Source of the DNA: Liolophura sinensis
Lineage: Eukaryota > Mollusca > Polyplacophora > Chitonida > Chitonidae
Length of the DNA: 60,000 nt
NCBI RefSeq assembly: GCF_032854445.1
Contig: NC_088302.1
Location: forward strand, 34,443,979 to 34,503,978
Direction of reading: 5' to 3'
Shown here: positions 36,201 through 46,575 of the stretch, piece after piece
Layout: each line of letters begins with the position of its first letter
Numbering within the stretch: position 1 is the first letter of the stretch
Notes under the pieces: model-generated
Seen by the model: only the letters and a program-made list of their open reading frames with translations
What the model was told of the DNA's origin: nothing
Database searches by the model: none
Translations under genes and position numbers: made by a program

Positions 36201-37905
36201 ACCTCACTGGTCACTGACCTTATAATCCCATCGAGTCAGCGGTCGTATTATTTGGGCCAGCGAGATCTATATTTTAATAGATATATTTTTTAAATATTGC
36301 ACTATAAAAGTTTTCAGTCTTTAACCATCCTAGGATCTTCGCGCTGCATTTTTCTTCGAGCACTTCAGATAAATATAACATGTGTACGGCGAGTCAAGCC
36401 TTTACTCATTGAATTCACTGTGAACTTGACTTTAATATTTCCAGACTGTGGTGGCAAACCAGCGGAAGTTTTCTTCCTTGTGGACGCCTCCAGCAGTATT
36501 TGGCATCCAGACTTTGAAAAACAACAGTTCTTCATGGAGCACATTATTAAGGTATTTGATATTGGGCCGACACGTACAAGAGTAGGTGTTATCGTCTTCA
36601 GCGACAGAGTTCATCCAGTAATTATGCTGAACACCTACGAGAGACAGAGGGATTTATTGCGTGCCATCCCCGGTGTGCCGTACCTAACTGGTGGTACGGA
36701 CACTGCCGGAGCCATTCGGTACATGAGGGAAAAAGGATTCGCCAAGTCGGTAGCACGCAGAGATGTCGCCCATATCGGTATAATACTAACTGACGGGCAA
36801 TCCCAGGACGTAGATGCCACAAGAGAACAAGCCCGCCTGGCGCATAAGGAGAGCGTGCACCTGTTCGCCATTGGAATCGGGAGTAATGTGGATAAAATGG
36901 AGCTTCGAGACATTGCGAGTGACCCGGATGAGAACTTTGTGTTCATGTTGGATAACTACGATGCTCTGACGTCCATACAAGACATCTTGGCCATCAAGAC
37001 ATGTGATGGTAAGTAATTTAATTCTTTATTTGTTTACTGAGGATATCCCACAACCCATGGGTCACTAGGGGGTCTCCTCAAACTTATATACATCATACAT
37101 TTATATAATCAAAACTTGATAGTGAAGAATAAAATATTTACAATATTTACAATACACATAGGCATCCAATACTGCACACACTCATATACTTCATTAAGTA
37201 CCGATTATATAACAGATTTAGGAATGGGTTTCAGTCTTAGCACTTTGTACCTTAAAAGGAGCTTGTTTGAACTACTTGGTGAGTACGATGGATAAATCTT
37301 CGAGTATCTTGAATGAATTTGTGCACAGAACAGAATATGGTTTTATTGTCTTCAAGAGATAGGTCATTTGATCCAAAAAGTAAAATATTTGAGATATGTT
37401 TTGAGCAATGCGGAAGGAAAATAGATAAGTGAGCATTTGGAGAAATCGTTTTAGTAAACCTGTCGAACATGTGCTTCCTTTGAGCGGCATATGCGGGACA
37501 TTCAATAAGAAAATGATGAGAATTTTCACATTTGTAATTACATTTATGACAAGACTGGTCATCTGAAAGGCCATTGGTAAATAAATCTGCGTGAAGAGCG
37601 CTCAGTCCCATCCGCATCCTACAATGCAGTATCGAGGAAAAGTATAATGATCGCTAAATTTATTAGCTATTTAGGCTATTAGGTCTGTCAATCAGTAGGT
37701 CAAACTGTGTTCCTTCTGACTTTTAACCGTGGCCTCCCATTTTGTTTAACATAGGCACCAAATGGAAAGTGGGGATGACACCAAATGGAAAGTGGGGATG
37801 TGGAAACTAAATTGGAAATTTGTTTATGGGCTGGGGGGGGGGGACTGGAATGTTCGCGGTAAACTACCAACCCTTGGCAAGTTACTGACGAACTTTCCAC
37901 GCGTG

Positions 37906-37984
<79 letters not shown>

Positions 37985-40900
37985 CCTTTCCTGCAGCCGA
38001 TAGCAATATACAAAAGGTTGCTCCATCGGGCCTTATAAGTGAGTGAGTAAGTGCTTGTGGTTTAACGTCGTACCTAACAAGTTTTCAGTCATATGACGAC
38101 GGAGGAATCCTTAGAGGGCCTCCATGTTGCGGGACGGATTTCCACCTCTCTTTTATCTCGAGCTGCTTCACAAAAACGCCTTACCGAAGGCAAGTAAGCC
38201 ACACCGCCCGAGCCACTATACTGATACGGATCAACCAGTCGTTGCACGATCCCCTTCATGCTGAACGCCTAGCGAGGAGGTTACAACTTCTCTTTTAAGG
38301 TCTTAGGTGTGACTCGATCCAGGACTGCCCCTGGATCTGCCGCTCCAGATGCTGGACGCTCTACCAACTGTGCTATTGATCGGGGCCGGTCATTTGGCTT
38401 TGTAGCATTTGCTAAATTCTGACTGTGTGATATATGTGGACGATTTTAAAGGAGAAGAAAACTTAAAAACATGACATTATGTGCTGAAAAGAGCACATTA
38501 TTTCTATCTGGTGGTGCCAGCTGCATAATTTCGCGATTTTTCCTCGCCATACACGTAAAGCCTGAAAACTGCAAAGCTGGCATAAATCGCTGAGTCCATG
38601 CCACCTCCATCTTTAACACCCTGTAATTTGTGCTGGTGGTGTGTTGCCTCTCAGCCAAAGAGAGTCGTTAAACTGCCGGCTTGTTCGTGTAAACTCGTAA
38701 CCTACGTCCAAGATTCCGGTTTCCCGATCGTCAAGCGGAAAACGAACTGTACTGATTCCTATTTTATTTATTTATTTGATTGGTGTTTTACGCCGTACTC
38801 AAGAATATTTCACTTATACTACGGCTTTTAGCATTATGGTGGTGGAAACCGGGAAGAGCCGGAGGAAACCCACGACCATCCGCAGGTTGCTGGCAGACCT
38901 TCCCACTTACGGCCGGAGAGGAAGCCAGCATGAGCTGGACTTGAACTCACAGCGACCGCATTGGTGAGAGACTCCTGGGTCATTACGCTGCGTCAGCGCG
39001 CTAACCAACTGAGCCACGGAGGCCCCCTACTGTTTCCTACCTTCTGGGAAGAAGAGTTCTACCGGAAATGTACGAACTGCACTTCGGCGGTTTCCGACGG
39101 CAATTTTCTTCCTAACACAGAAGACTTCAGGACTAGTTCTTAGGCAAAATGAAGTCGCCCACAGTGGATGTTGGCGCTGACTTATTATTTATAATTTATC
39201 ACCTTGAGGTACATATTAGAATTTTGTTTATGGCATGCACCTTCGAGGAAATGCATACTCTTTTCAGTGGTATTTGATTGATATTTAAATTTTAAACACA
39301 CGTCCCAAACTCATACTGCAAAACGAAGTGTTTCAAAGATATTCCATCAAACAATTTCAACAATCAAACAAAGTTTCATAAATTATACACTGAGTGGAAT
39401 TTTCTTGTAAAGTAAATATAGACAGAATCTCAAGAGTCATGCGCTCTGGGACCGTTTGTTCAAAAGTGTATTAAAAGTTTAAGGCAGGCTTAAAACTTAA
39501 TACCTGTCTTTACCTAATATAAAACAAATGGACTTTAGTCCAGACTAAAGTTAATGCCGGTCTTAACTGCTAATACATTTTCGAACAAATGGGTCCTGTT
39601 TATCACCGTGTCTTTCAGCTTAATATGGACCTAGGGGCTGCATTGTTGTTGAATAAAACCACACAGTTGAATATGTGAATATAGTTGCCGCTAAAACGTA
39701 ACTGGTATAAATGTGTTTATTAACCCCAACTAATATACTGCTGTGGTACACGAATTGGAGACTGATTAAATGTATGCACAGCATTCCCTGCGTCTTTTGA
39801 TTAATTTATGTATTTATTTGATTGGTGTTTTACAAAGTACTCAAGAATATTTCACTTGTATGACAGCGGTGAGCATTGCAGTGGGAGGAAATCGGGGGAA
39901 ACCCACTGTCATCCTCAGAGATGACATTCCTCATTATGAGTGAAAGGTCTTTTGGATATAATTGATAACTGTCCGTCGTTATTTCTTACTTGATGTAGTT
40001 TCTTAGTGGTTTTGGTGGTTTGTTTTGAACGTTATCTACATATTATAGACCCGGAGCTCCCACTGTGTTGTTGACTGCTACAGCTTCTCTACATTATATC
40101 GTCCAGATCACGTGCAGTCATCGCTCTGTCATCAATTGGTCAACTTATCAGCACACATCTTGACTCACTCGTTACACTTTATTTTTGTATAGTGAACCCA
40201 GTAACATCCCCACAGAAAGATGCCGCGGGTAAGTTAACAAATATTGACAGTACACATATAAAAATATAAAATAATTGGTCTCAAATTTAATGTCTTCACA
40301 TTTCAATTTATCTCAGTCTGAAACTGGAAAGATGTAAGTATACATTCAATTGTAAGAACATGATTTAGAATAGCCCTTATAATTATAATTACCCTTCTCT
40401 GGCATCTGGAAAACCACCTAACTTAAAGCCGCAGTCGAAATTAACGACATCCGGCCACTGAAGCGAAGCTGTACGCTGAAGCAACCATCTCACACAATCA
40501 CGTTTTCGTAATGACTGAGTTTTTGTTTTCGGAAGAGTGTTTCTCATTCTTGTATTTACACAACAGTTTGCTCCAGACAGCCTAAAATGGATCTAATATT
40601 CGGACTGGAATCCAATGACTTGAGGTCTGGTGAAACGAAACTGGTTCTAGAATTCGTCAGAGATGTTGTGAAGAGTTTAGACGTGGGTTCTGAGAAAATC
40701 CGCGTGGATCTGTTGGTCAACGATTGTCCCAGTTATAGAGGCAAAACATTCTCCAACAGAAACTTCAGCAAAGAAGACTTCACTAATGCGCTGGATCACG
40801 CCGTTGTGCCTCAGATGTCACACCTTCTCCACAAGATCAGGCACCATTCTTTTCCGGCTCTGGTCAGCAGTCGAGCCGATGTTCCCCGAATAGCCGTTGT

Positions 40901-42491
40901 GTTTGTGACTGGTGCCTTGGATAAGCAACGAGAGGCCCTGAAGGAGGCCCACAGACTCAAACGTCACGGTGTGGAGCTGTTTGTGGTTGCAATTGGTCCC
41001 GGACCCGACGATTATGATATTTCCTCGATGTGCAGTTCCCCCACCGACAAACATTTACTTAGACTCTCCAGCTTCGAGCAGCTTAAGGACTCAAACACTG
41101 AAGTGCTGAGGAGACTATGTGATGGTAAGGTCAAACAACTGGTTGAGACTGGTCATTGCAAACCTCATCATTTAGAATCTAGAGGCGGAACTGAATCTTG
41201 GCTTTGATCGTAGTTGTTCTGAATTCGTCACGACCTTCTCTTAAGGACTGCAAAGGTCTCAGTTTGACACGAATTTAATTTATATGTATGATTGGCGATT
41301 TACGTCGTTGTTCTGAACGACATTTCATTTTGACAACCGCGTTCACTTTCATGTGTTGTGGAGGATGCGCAGAAGCCGTAGTAAGTTTCGATTTGTAATG
41401 TGACTAATTAATTATTTTATATAGCGTTATGCTACTATCAAATAAATAAATAGATAACTATATCATAGGAGTAAGGGCTTGTGGGAGAGTGGTTGAGATG
41501 CTACGACACACTATGTGTTAGTTCAGTCCAGGTTTTATGAAAGTAATAAGGTCACCCCAGTGAACGCAATAAGTTCACGACACAGCACGCAATAGGCAAT
41601 CAACAGCCCACACTTTAAGGTGACGACAGCGCACGCAATAAGCTGACGACAGTGTGCGCAAGAAGATGACGACTGTGCATGCAATAACATGACGATAGAC
41701 ACAATAAGCTCACGACAGCTTCGGTAATAAGCTCAAGATGAAAGGTGGTCTAATCTGGGCACTTCGGTTTTCCTCTACTCATAAACAAACTGGTTATACA
41801 AGTAGAAAATTTAGTGAGGCGCTAAACACCATTCCAATAAATAAATAAGTGCGAATTTGCAATACCGAGGAAATTCCACATATACGATTTCATACCTTGC
41901 ACTCAATAAGTGAGAGCTACATGTTAAAAGATAGGATTCCAATGGTAAGAGGTATGAGGCCAGTGTTAACTGATCAGAGGCCCATGTTAAAATGTGTGAG
42001 GCCAGTGGTAAAAGATTGGATGTCAAAAAGTTGAACAACCAAAAGGCCGATCGACTTATAGAGCCGCTCAGTGGTAGATAATAAATATGACCATTTGGAC
42101 ACCTCTCTTTCAGCGTTTGTACTGTGTAAATAGGCCTACCTTGCAATTTTTCGTTCTCGACATATCTATGGTTGTAAGAGTTACTTCCCCTGACATGTTC
42201 AAGTTATATCCCTACTCAAAATTTCAATCCAGTAGTAGCAGTTTACAGTCCTTGGGTGTTTCAGCTGTCATCAACTAGTAAAAATTACATCAGAACTAAG
42301 CTGAGAAATATGGTTCTTTATTTCTGATAAATTGCTTCAAGACTACACGTTCTTGTAAAATAGAAGAAATTGTACATCAGACAAAAGTAGATTTGGTCCT
42401 TATCTAGTAATGTTTTGTTTGAGTTAATTTAACGATTACAGAATCTTTTCATCCAATCTCTATATATATATTTTTTTCAGTATACCCTTGA
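30188..42491 (+). CDS. Gene D: secreted three-VWA protein (complete model, about 634 aa)
   Basis: Eight exons: 30188-30235, 32295-32319, 33638-34213, 35367-35453, 36445-37008, 40193-40228, 40567-41124 and 42481-42491 (TGA). They sum to 1905 nt, exactly 635 codons with the stop. The first junction is phase 0 and the rest phase 1; all introns are GT-AG. Parts: signal peptide (about 1-20), VWA1 (25-216, MIDAS DSSNS / GGGTYT / VTDGLS), linker (217-245, rich in Pro, Asp and Lys), VWA2 (246-433, DASSS / TGGTDT / LTDGQS), short linker (434-445), VWA3 without MIDAS (446-631) and a three-residue tail. Cysteines bracket each module. The plan matches gene B, so a similar extracellular role is likely. 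The last exon is the weakest part of the model. Confidence 0.82.
30361..30620. mobile_element. SINE-like remnant with T-rich end
   Basis: A ttta / tttg run at 30361-30432 is followed by gtgttacgccgttagtccag and aatatttcctttacacga, resembling the start of SINE family 1. It then diverges into a different body (caaacctgggtttgatctgg). It lies in intron 1 of gene D. Confidence 0.5.
30942..31515. repeat. 82-bp tandem array, 7 full copies
   Basis: Units begin gaatgaatttcagttgtt at 30942, 31024, 31106, 31188, 31270, 31352 and 31434. They are nearly identical, and each contains ctgatacgcggtgatatact. Worn units continue to about 31675, with others near 30685-30800 and 32148-32240, so the array was once longer. 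It lies wholly in intron 1 of gene D. Confidence 0.93.
31869..32090. mobile_element. MITE family M1, copy 1
   Basis: Inverted ends: aatctgttaattttaacaga on the left and tctgttaaaattaacagatt on the right. The inner arms (atgctagaatgtattctgtt / aacagaatacagtctagctt) continue the palindrome. It has no coding capacity. Copies 2 and 3 are at 46351-46575 and 52411-52650. Confidence 0.8.
32295..32319 (+). CDS. Gene D exon 2: post-signal segment
   Basis: 25 nt, phase 0 in and 1 out, between acceptor ttctacag and donor gtatgt. It encodes ASTGQRHH plus one base. The size and place match exon 2 of genes A and B. Confidence 0.7.
32456..32545 (-). mobile_element. SINE family 1, tail part only
   Basis: Contains tttatttgattggttgtttt, acgccgtactcaagaatatt and cgacggcggccagcattatg, then breaks off. 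It lies in intron 2 of gene D. Confidence 0.75.
33638..34213 (+). CDS. Gene D exon 3: VWA1, MIDAS intact
   Basis: 576 nt, phase 1-1 (192 codons), acceptor attatag. It begins GLCRPGDIVFVLDSSNSIW, with the Thr of GGGTYT and VTDGLS, and ends RICERT. The donor gtaagt at 34214 is preferred over gtacat ten bases earlier because it is the better site and keeps phase 1. The exon is GC-richer than its introns. Confidence 0.9.
35367..35453 (+). CDS. Gene D exon 4: Pro/Asp/Lys linker
   Basis: 87 nt, phase 1-1 (29 codons), between acceptor gtttcag and donor gtaagt. It encodes a hydrophilic stretch (TPKRDFANPDSNKDDTGPDI then VLPPKPPQ) between VWA1 and VWA2. It takes the place of the Thr-rich linker of gene B but is unrelated in sequence. 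Confidence 0.72.
36046..36250. mobile_element. Diverged SINE-like repeat
   Basis: Reads attggttggtgtttatgcca, then gaaccttcgacattcgcatg and cctgacttaaaccctcaacc. The tail resembles SINE family 1, but the body is different. It lies in gene D intron 4, just before the VWA2 exon. Confidence 0.45.
36445..37008 (+). CDS. Gene D exon 5: VWA2, MIDAS intact
   Basis: 564 nt, phase 1-1, acceptor atttccag and donor gtaagt. It begins NCGGKPAEVFFLVDASSSIW, with TGGTDT and LTDGQS, and ends LAIKTCDG. Same length as gene B VWA2. Confidence 0.92.
37019..37625 (-). mobile_element. Non-LTR retrotransposon (LINE) 3' remnant
   Basis: At 37252-37617 the minus strand encodes the C-terminal end of a LINE ORF2 (RMRMGLSALHADLF, then CHKCNYKCENSHHFLIECPA, the usual CxxC..H..C zinc motif). 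It is followed by a 3' UTR ending in an A-rich stretch (caaataaagaattaaa) at about 37019-37034. The element is truncated at its 5' end near 37625. It is inserted antisense in gene D intron 5, about ten bases after the exon 5 donor. Confidence 0.75.
37910..37980. repeat. (TA)n microsatellite, about 35 units
   Basis: Uninterrupted TA dinucleotides. They generate spurious Ile-Tyr repeat frames on both strands. Confidence 0.97.
38037..38389 (-). mobile_element. SINE family 2, full length
   Basis: Runs from agtgagtgagtaagtgcttg to the tRNA-like head (ctctaccaactgtgctattg then atcggggccgg). This is the longest copy of the family here. Head on the right means minus orientation. Confidence 0.88.
38762..39027 (-). 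mobile_element. SINE family 1, full length
   Basis: Tail tttatttatttgattggtgt on the left, tRNA-like head on the right. In reverse complement the head reads ggcctccgtggctcagttgg then ttagcgcgc (A box) and gtgagttcaagtcc (B box). Confidence 0.9.
39448..39596. mobile_element. MITE family M2
   Basis: The ends gggaccgtttgttcaaaagt and cgaacaaatgggtcc are inverted repeats, and the interior (taaaagtttaaggcaggctt / tctggactaaag types) is partly palindromic. Related pieces lie at 17145-17215 and 54735-54800. Confidence 0.65.
39802..39925 (-). mobile_element. SINE family 1, truncated
   Basis: Contains tatttatttgattggtgttt, gtactcaagaatatttcact and gtgggaggaaatcgggggaa. It breaks off before the head. 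Confidence 0.75.
40193..40228 (+). CDS. Gene D exon 6: 12-codon linker
   Basis: 36 nt, phase 1-1, between acceptor ttttgtatag and donor gtaagt. It encodes VNPVTSPQKDAA, joining VWA2 to VWA3. It keeps the reading frame exactly, but nothing besides the splice sites supports it. Confidence 0.6.
40567..41124 (+). CDS. Gene D exon 7: degenerate VWA3
   Basis: 558 nt, phase 1-1 (186 codons), acceptor cacaacag and donor gtaagg. VWA fold pattern: MDLIFGLESND at strand 1, IRVDLLVNDCPS, RIAVVFVTGALDKQ and GVELFVVAIGPGPDDYDISS, ending RRLCDG. DxSxS is replaced by GLESND and TDG by TGA, so metal binding is unlikely. It is the counterpart of gene B exon 6. Confidence 0.85.
41560..41735. repeat. Degenerate 20-25 bp tandem repeat
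   Basis: Repeats of the form cacgcaataagctcacgaca with variants, about seven worn copies, in intron 7 of gene D. Confidence 0.65.
42481..42491 (+). CDS. Gene D exon 8: terminal coding micro-segment
   Basis: After a long pyrimidine tract and tttttttcag the sequence reads TATACCCTTGA. In phase 1 this gives Val-Tyr-Pro and a stop, comparable with the short PVY end of gene B. The 3' UTR would follow; an AATAAA occurs at 44840-44845. Confidence 0.5.
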
Positions 42492-42900
42492 ATTCGTGCC
42501 TGCCAGTGCAGATGACGTGAGGAAGCTACCGTCACAATTTTGTCCAGTATAAGAGGTTGTGCACCAAGACAATGATGATGAGGAGGATCATGAATGTGTG
42601 ACAACATTCCACCACTAGGGGACTCCAAGGAAGAGCATGCGCACAGTGCTCAGACCCATTGATTTTTGTTCTGTTTTGCGACATAGTTTTGTCGACATTC
42701 CATGCAAAGATTTCCCCTGTATCATACTTCCGGTTATGTATATGTGCGGTTAAGTTTAGCAGACCTGTGGAATGCAGCTGTGATCAAGTAGAAGAGTATA
42801 CCGTTTGTAGCAGACATCTTTGAAATTATCTAATAACAGGGGCCTCGCAGTTGTTTCAAGCCTGATGAACGCTGGCCTAACGTTTGCTTCAGACGCTTTG

Positions 42901-43068
42901 ATGTGTGACTTGACGTTTGTTACAGGACAGATAATCTCGCTTGACCTTTAAGCCTATTTCACACCTGATGATGTGTGACTTGACTTTTGTTACAGGACAG
43001 ATAATCTCACTTGACCTTTAGGCCTATTTCAGACCTGATGATGTGTGACTTGACCTTTGTTACACCAC
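42901..43068. repeat. 70-bp tandem repeat, about 2.4 copies
   Basis: The unit start atgtgtgacttgac recurs at 42901, 42971 and 43041, with gttacaggacagataatctc in the first two copies. Confidence 0.88.
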
Positions 43069-44005
43069 AGATGGAGTCTTTCTTGGCATTTCTTTATTTC
43101 TGGTACCTGTATGATTTAGATCAATGCCGAATCAGCACTTTGTTGTACCCTCAAACTGTGTTTAGAGGAAATTGTAATGAGGTTATTCAGAGGCTACATG
43201 TGCAATATTAATATTCCTTGCTGTGATGTTTTCTCTTTTTTTCTGCCGATGAATTTTCTTGCATTCTTGCAGCTACATGCCATACCGGAATAAGTAACCT
43301 GTTTAATGTGATATTTAGGAGGATATGAGCTTAAAGGGACACAGAATCGATTCCGACTGGCTGGTGTGAGAGATAGGCATATCCCGGCTTTGCCTAGCCT
43401 AAGCTGACTTTTAGGTATGGCAGATTTATTCAAGCACAACCGAATCTGCAAGGTTTAACCCAGGAAACCCAATCTCCTCTGTCAGCCAATCAGCATCGAT
43501 TGTGTATTCCTTTAAATCTGTCCGACAGAAATAAGACCCCTTTGATTCTAACCAAGCAGTAGCCTATATATTTTACTCTTAAAGTGCCTTCAGTTTCAAA
43601 ATAATAGGAGTCACTTTTACAAAGCTTCATTAATTCATCGCAACTATTTTCGGGAAATGATGTCGCATTCATAAAGTCATAAGATGGCGTGACATAAAAC
43701 AGTAGTTTTGAAAAATTGATTTACGAAGAAATGAACTTATCGCAGCTCAATTCATGATGAGCCATCTGGGAAATACTTTTTTATAGCCATGGTCTAAACC
43801 GGTGCCATACTTCTCAAAACTTCTCAAATTTGTGATTTCGCATAACGGGAATTCGCCTAGGTTTAGTAGCTTAATACCGCCAAAAGACAATTTCATTTGC
43901 CAAGAAAGCTGTGTGAAAAAGCTCTTCTTGTGAAAGTGGGCTTCTGCGATTACGAGAAGGCCATATAACCACCTTACATTACCGGCAAAGAGCACGGACC
44001 AAGAT
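43069..44005. other. Spacer; no gene seen
   Basis: Could be 3' UTR of gene D in its first part. No protein-like open frame. Confidence 0.4.
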
Positions 44006-44135
44006 CCAGTTTCACAAAGCGGTATACGACATGTTTTTTACCATACATTTGTCGTGCGATATTTTGCACGTCACCATTACCGTACCATTGTCCTACATGA
44101 AGGATTGTCGTACATGTACATCTTTGTGAAACTGG
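44006..44135. mobile_element. Small palindromic MITE (130 bp)
   Basis: The ends ccagtttcacaaag and ctttgtgaaactgg are perfect 14-bp inverted repeats. The inner arms (gtatacgacatg / gtcgtacatgtac) are partly paired. Confidence 0.75.
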
Positions 44136-46350
44136 AGCCAGTACTTCTACATTTTCGAGCATAAAGGACCTTGACTCTGAGTACACCATGTACGACCTGT
44201 ACCCAAAATAGGCGTTTACGAACCTTGAAACAATGACAAGTCATGTGTTATCTTGAACACCATTGTCGTCATTTGGAGAATACGGTACTTAAGTAAAGTG
44301 GGTTTATAAACGTTAGTTCCTGTCCGTGTAGCTCGGTTTGACTTCTGATTTTCTCCAAACATCCGTCCGTTTTATATAAGTCTCACTGGGACGATATGGC
44401 GCTGAGTGCACGTAAATTTTTAAATACTCCAACACTGACAGAGCTATTGAACGTATACGTGGTACCCGCATTGAAATTATAGCCTTCAATTCAGACATCG
44501 GGATTACATTACTCTGGTATTTTTATGCCCGCCTATATATTTACCTTAATCCATTGTTATTATGTATGAACTGTATAGTGTATACAAGTGTGTGTATATA
44601 TGGATATATAGATATTATTTTATTGTTTGTGTATATAGTTTATTTTTTTACAGTGTAGTTATATGATGACTTAATTGTGCCTACCAGACTTGCCATGCAG
44701 AATTTGATATTTATTCGCAAATAGCCATTGTAATTAATTCGTCCTGTAAAGTACGATGATATAATTTGTTCCATAAAGTAGGCCTACGATGGTATAATTT
44801 GTCCTGTAAAGTACGATGATATCGGCCTGAGCAGAGAAAAATAAAGCTGTATATGCGCTTCATGCTGCAAATATGCTGGTGCTTTTTAACCTGTGAAACA
44901 GTAACTGGAAAATGTGAAACCATCGCCTTTTACCTATTTCAAATTTTTGAAGCATAACTACTTAAATATTGGCAGTTATGAAGGCTGATTTGACTGACCT
45001 TTTTGGTGAAGTTATGAATCTTGCATGGGTTGGACGCAGCCATCACTACACAACAGTTTTGGTCGCATCCCTTGTTGGCGAGTTACTCAGAAGCCGCCTG
45101 TCTAAGGGCTGTTATTGAAGCATCAGACTGAAGACACTCAACATGACACCAGCCATCGGCCTATAGTACAAGGACGCTGGACACATCACTTTTGCTTTTC
45201 ACTCCCACACTGTGCATGTCCGACCCTAGATTGTTTGTACAATTGATTCCATTGACACAATATTTGGGTTATATAATGACGATGTCTCCGCGTGGCAGCC
45301 CTGTCCAAATGCCGACATGTGCACCCATATTGTGTAATATAATTCAGATAGTTGCTTTACATGTACGTAGTTGCGGCAGTTTCAGAGAATAAATTCTTGT
45401 ATCTTAAATTTTTCTACAGACAAATAAAGCCTACGTGACAGGAATGTGATGAAAAATAAATTTGCTTATATAAATACAGGTTACCAGGTGTACCTTGGGA
45501 TATTTTTTTAGATTTAAAGGAAGTCACTAATCTGTGGTTAAATCTGTGCCGACCACAAAATCGACTGTTGTGCTTCAAATCCATGTCGGCACTCAGTGCT
45601 CTCTGTAACATCCAGACTGACTGACCGGCTTCTCGGTTCGCTGGTTTCCGCGCCTTCCGGAGATAGCCGAGATTCCCAGGCCTAGATCCTGGTCACCGGA
45701 TCAAACTTACTGGTTGACCTCTTCACGTTACTCCAAATTCAGCTACTGTCTATTTTCATTGAAATTTGATACACTGAGTACTTGTAATTGATTTACATAA
45801 TTTTAATAATAATTATAATAATAATTTTAGTATTTTTTTTCTTTCGGCTGGGCGAGTGATAGTGCAGGTACTAACAGCCTAGGTATTCAAATCTAGAGTA
45901 TATGCACAGGTTTGGAAAAAACATGAGATTTTGCCGTGAGACATTATCTGTATGAGTAGCATCTATTGTTATTAATAGATTCACTAATGTAAATCAATAG
46001 GACTATGCGCCTTGATTTTCTTCCAACTTTGAATCCAACAGGAGTGTCAGGCGGGGCAGTGGTCTCCCTGGGTTTACTATACCCATGTACATAACGGCCG
46101 TCACTTGTGAAAGTATGAGATATATGAAAAGTTGAACTTGATTCTTCTTAAAGAGAATTTTACTTCTTTTTTCATAAATAAGGACAGATTGTTTCCCCAA
46201 AGCCAGAAGTGCTTGTCTATCTGAATGTTTTATTGAAAAACAAGACTTACACCACTTGCATGAGTAAATGATAACGTGAAGCACAAATTCAGGATGCATG
46301 ATGAATTATTAGAAAACAAAAAACTGTCTGGTTTTTTCAACAAATTCTCT
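44136..46350. other. Spacer; no gene seen
   Basis: Includes a small duplication near 44740-44820 (cctgtaaagtacgatgatat twice). The open frames are short and without recognisable motifs. Confidence 0.5.
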
Positions 46351-46575
46351 AAAAAAAATAATCTGTTACATGTCAGAGAAAGTCTGCTGTTTGAGTGGTG
46401 CTAGAATGTATTCTGCTGTTATGGAGGATTAATATCCTATTAACTGGACTTAACGATACTATAGAGTAACAAGGTAATATGTTGAATATACGTGTAATCC
46501 ATATTGTGTTGTAATAACATTCTAGCATCACTCAGACAACAGGCTTTCTGTTAAAATGAACGGATTACTTTTTTA
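46351..46575. mobile_element. MITE family M1, copy 2
   Basis: Left arm aataatctgttacatgtcag then gtgctagaatgtattctgct; right arm ttctagcatcactcagacaa then tttctgttaaaatgaacgga. Same plan as 31869-32090. Confidence 0.75.

Noticed and set aside
37700-38046. Open frames rich in Ile-Tyr on both strands
   Set aside because: They only read through the (TA)n microsatellite at 37910-37980 and neighbouring SINE sequence.
38340-39027. tRNA-like stretches near 38350-38389 and 38985-39027
   Set aside because: They are the Pol III heads of SINE copies and do not make a full functional tRNA.
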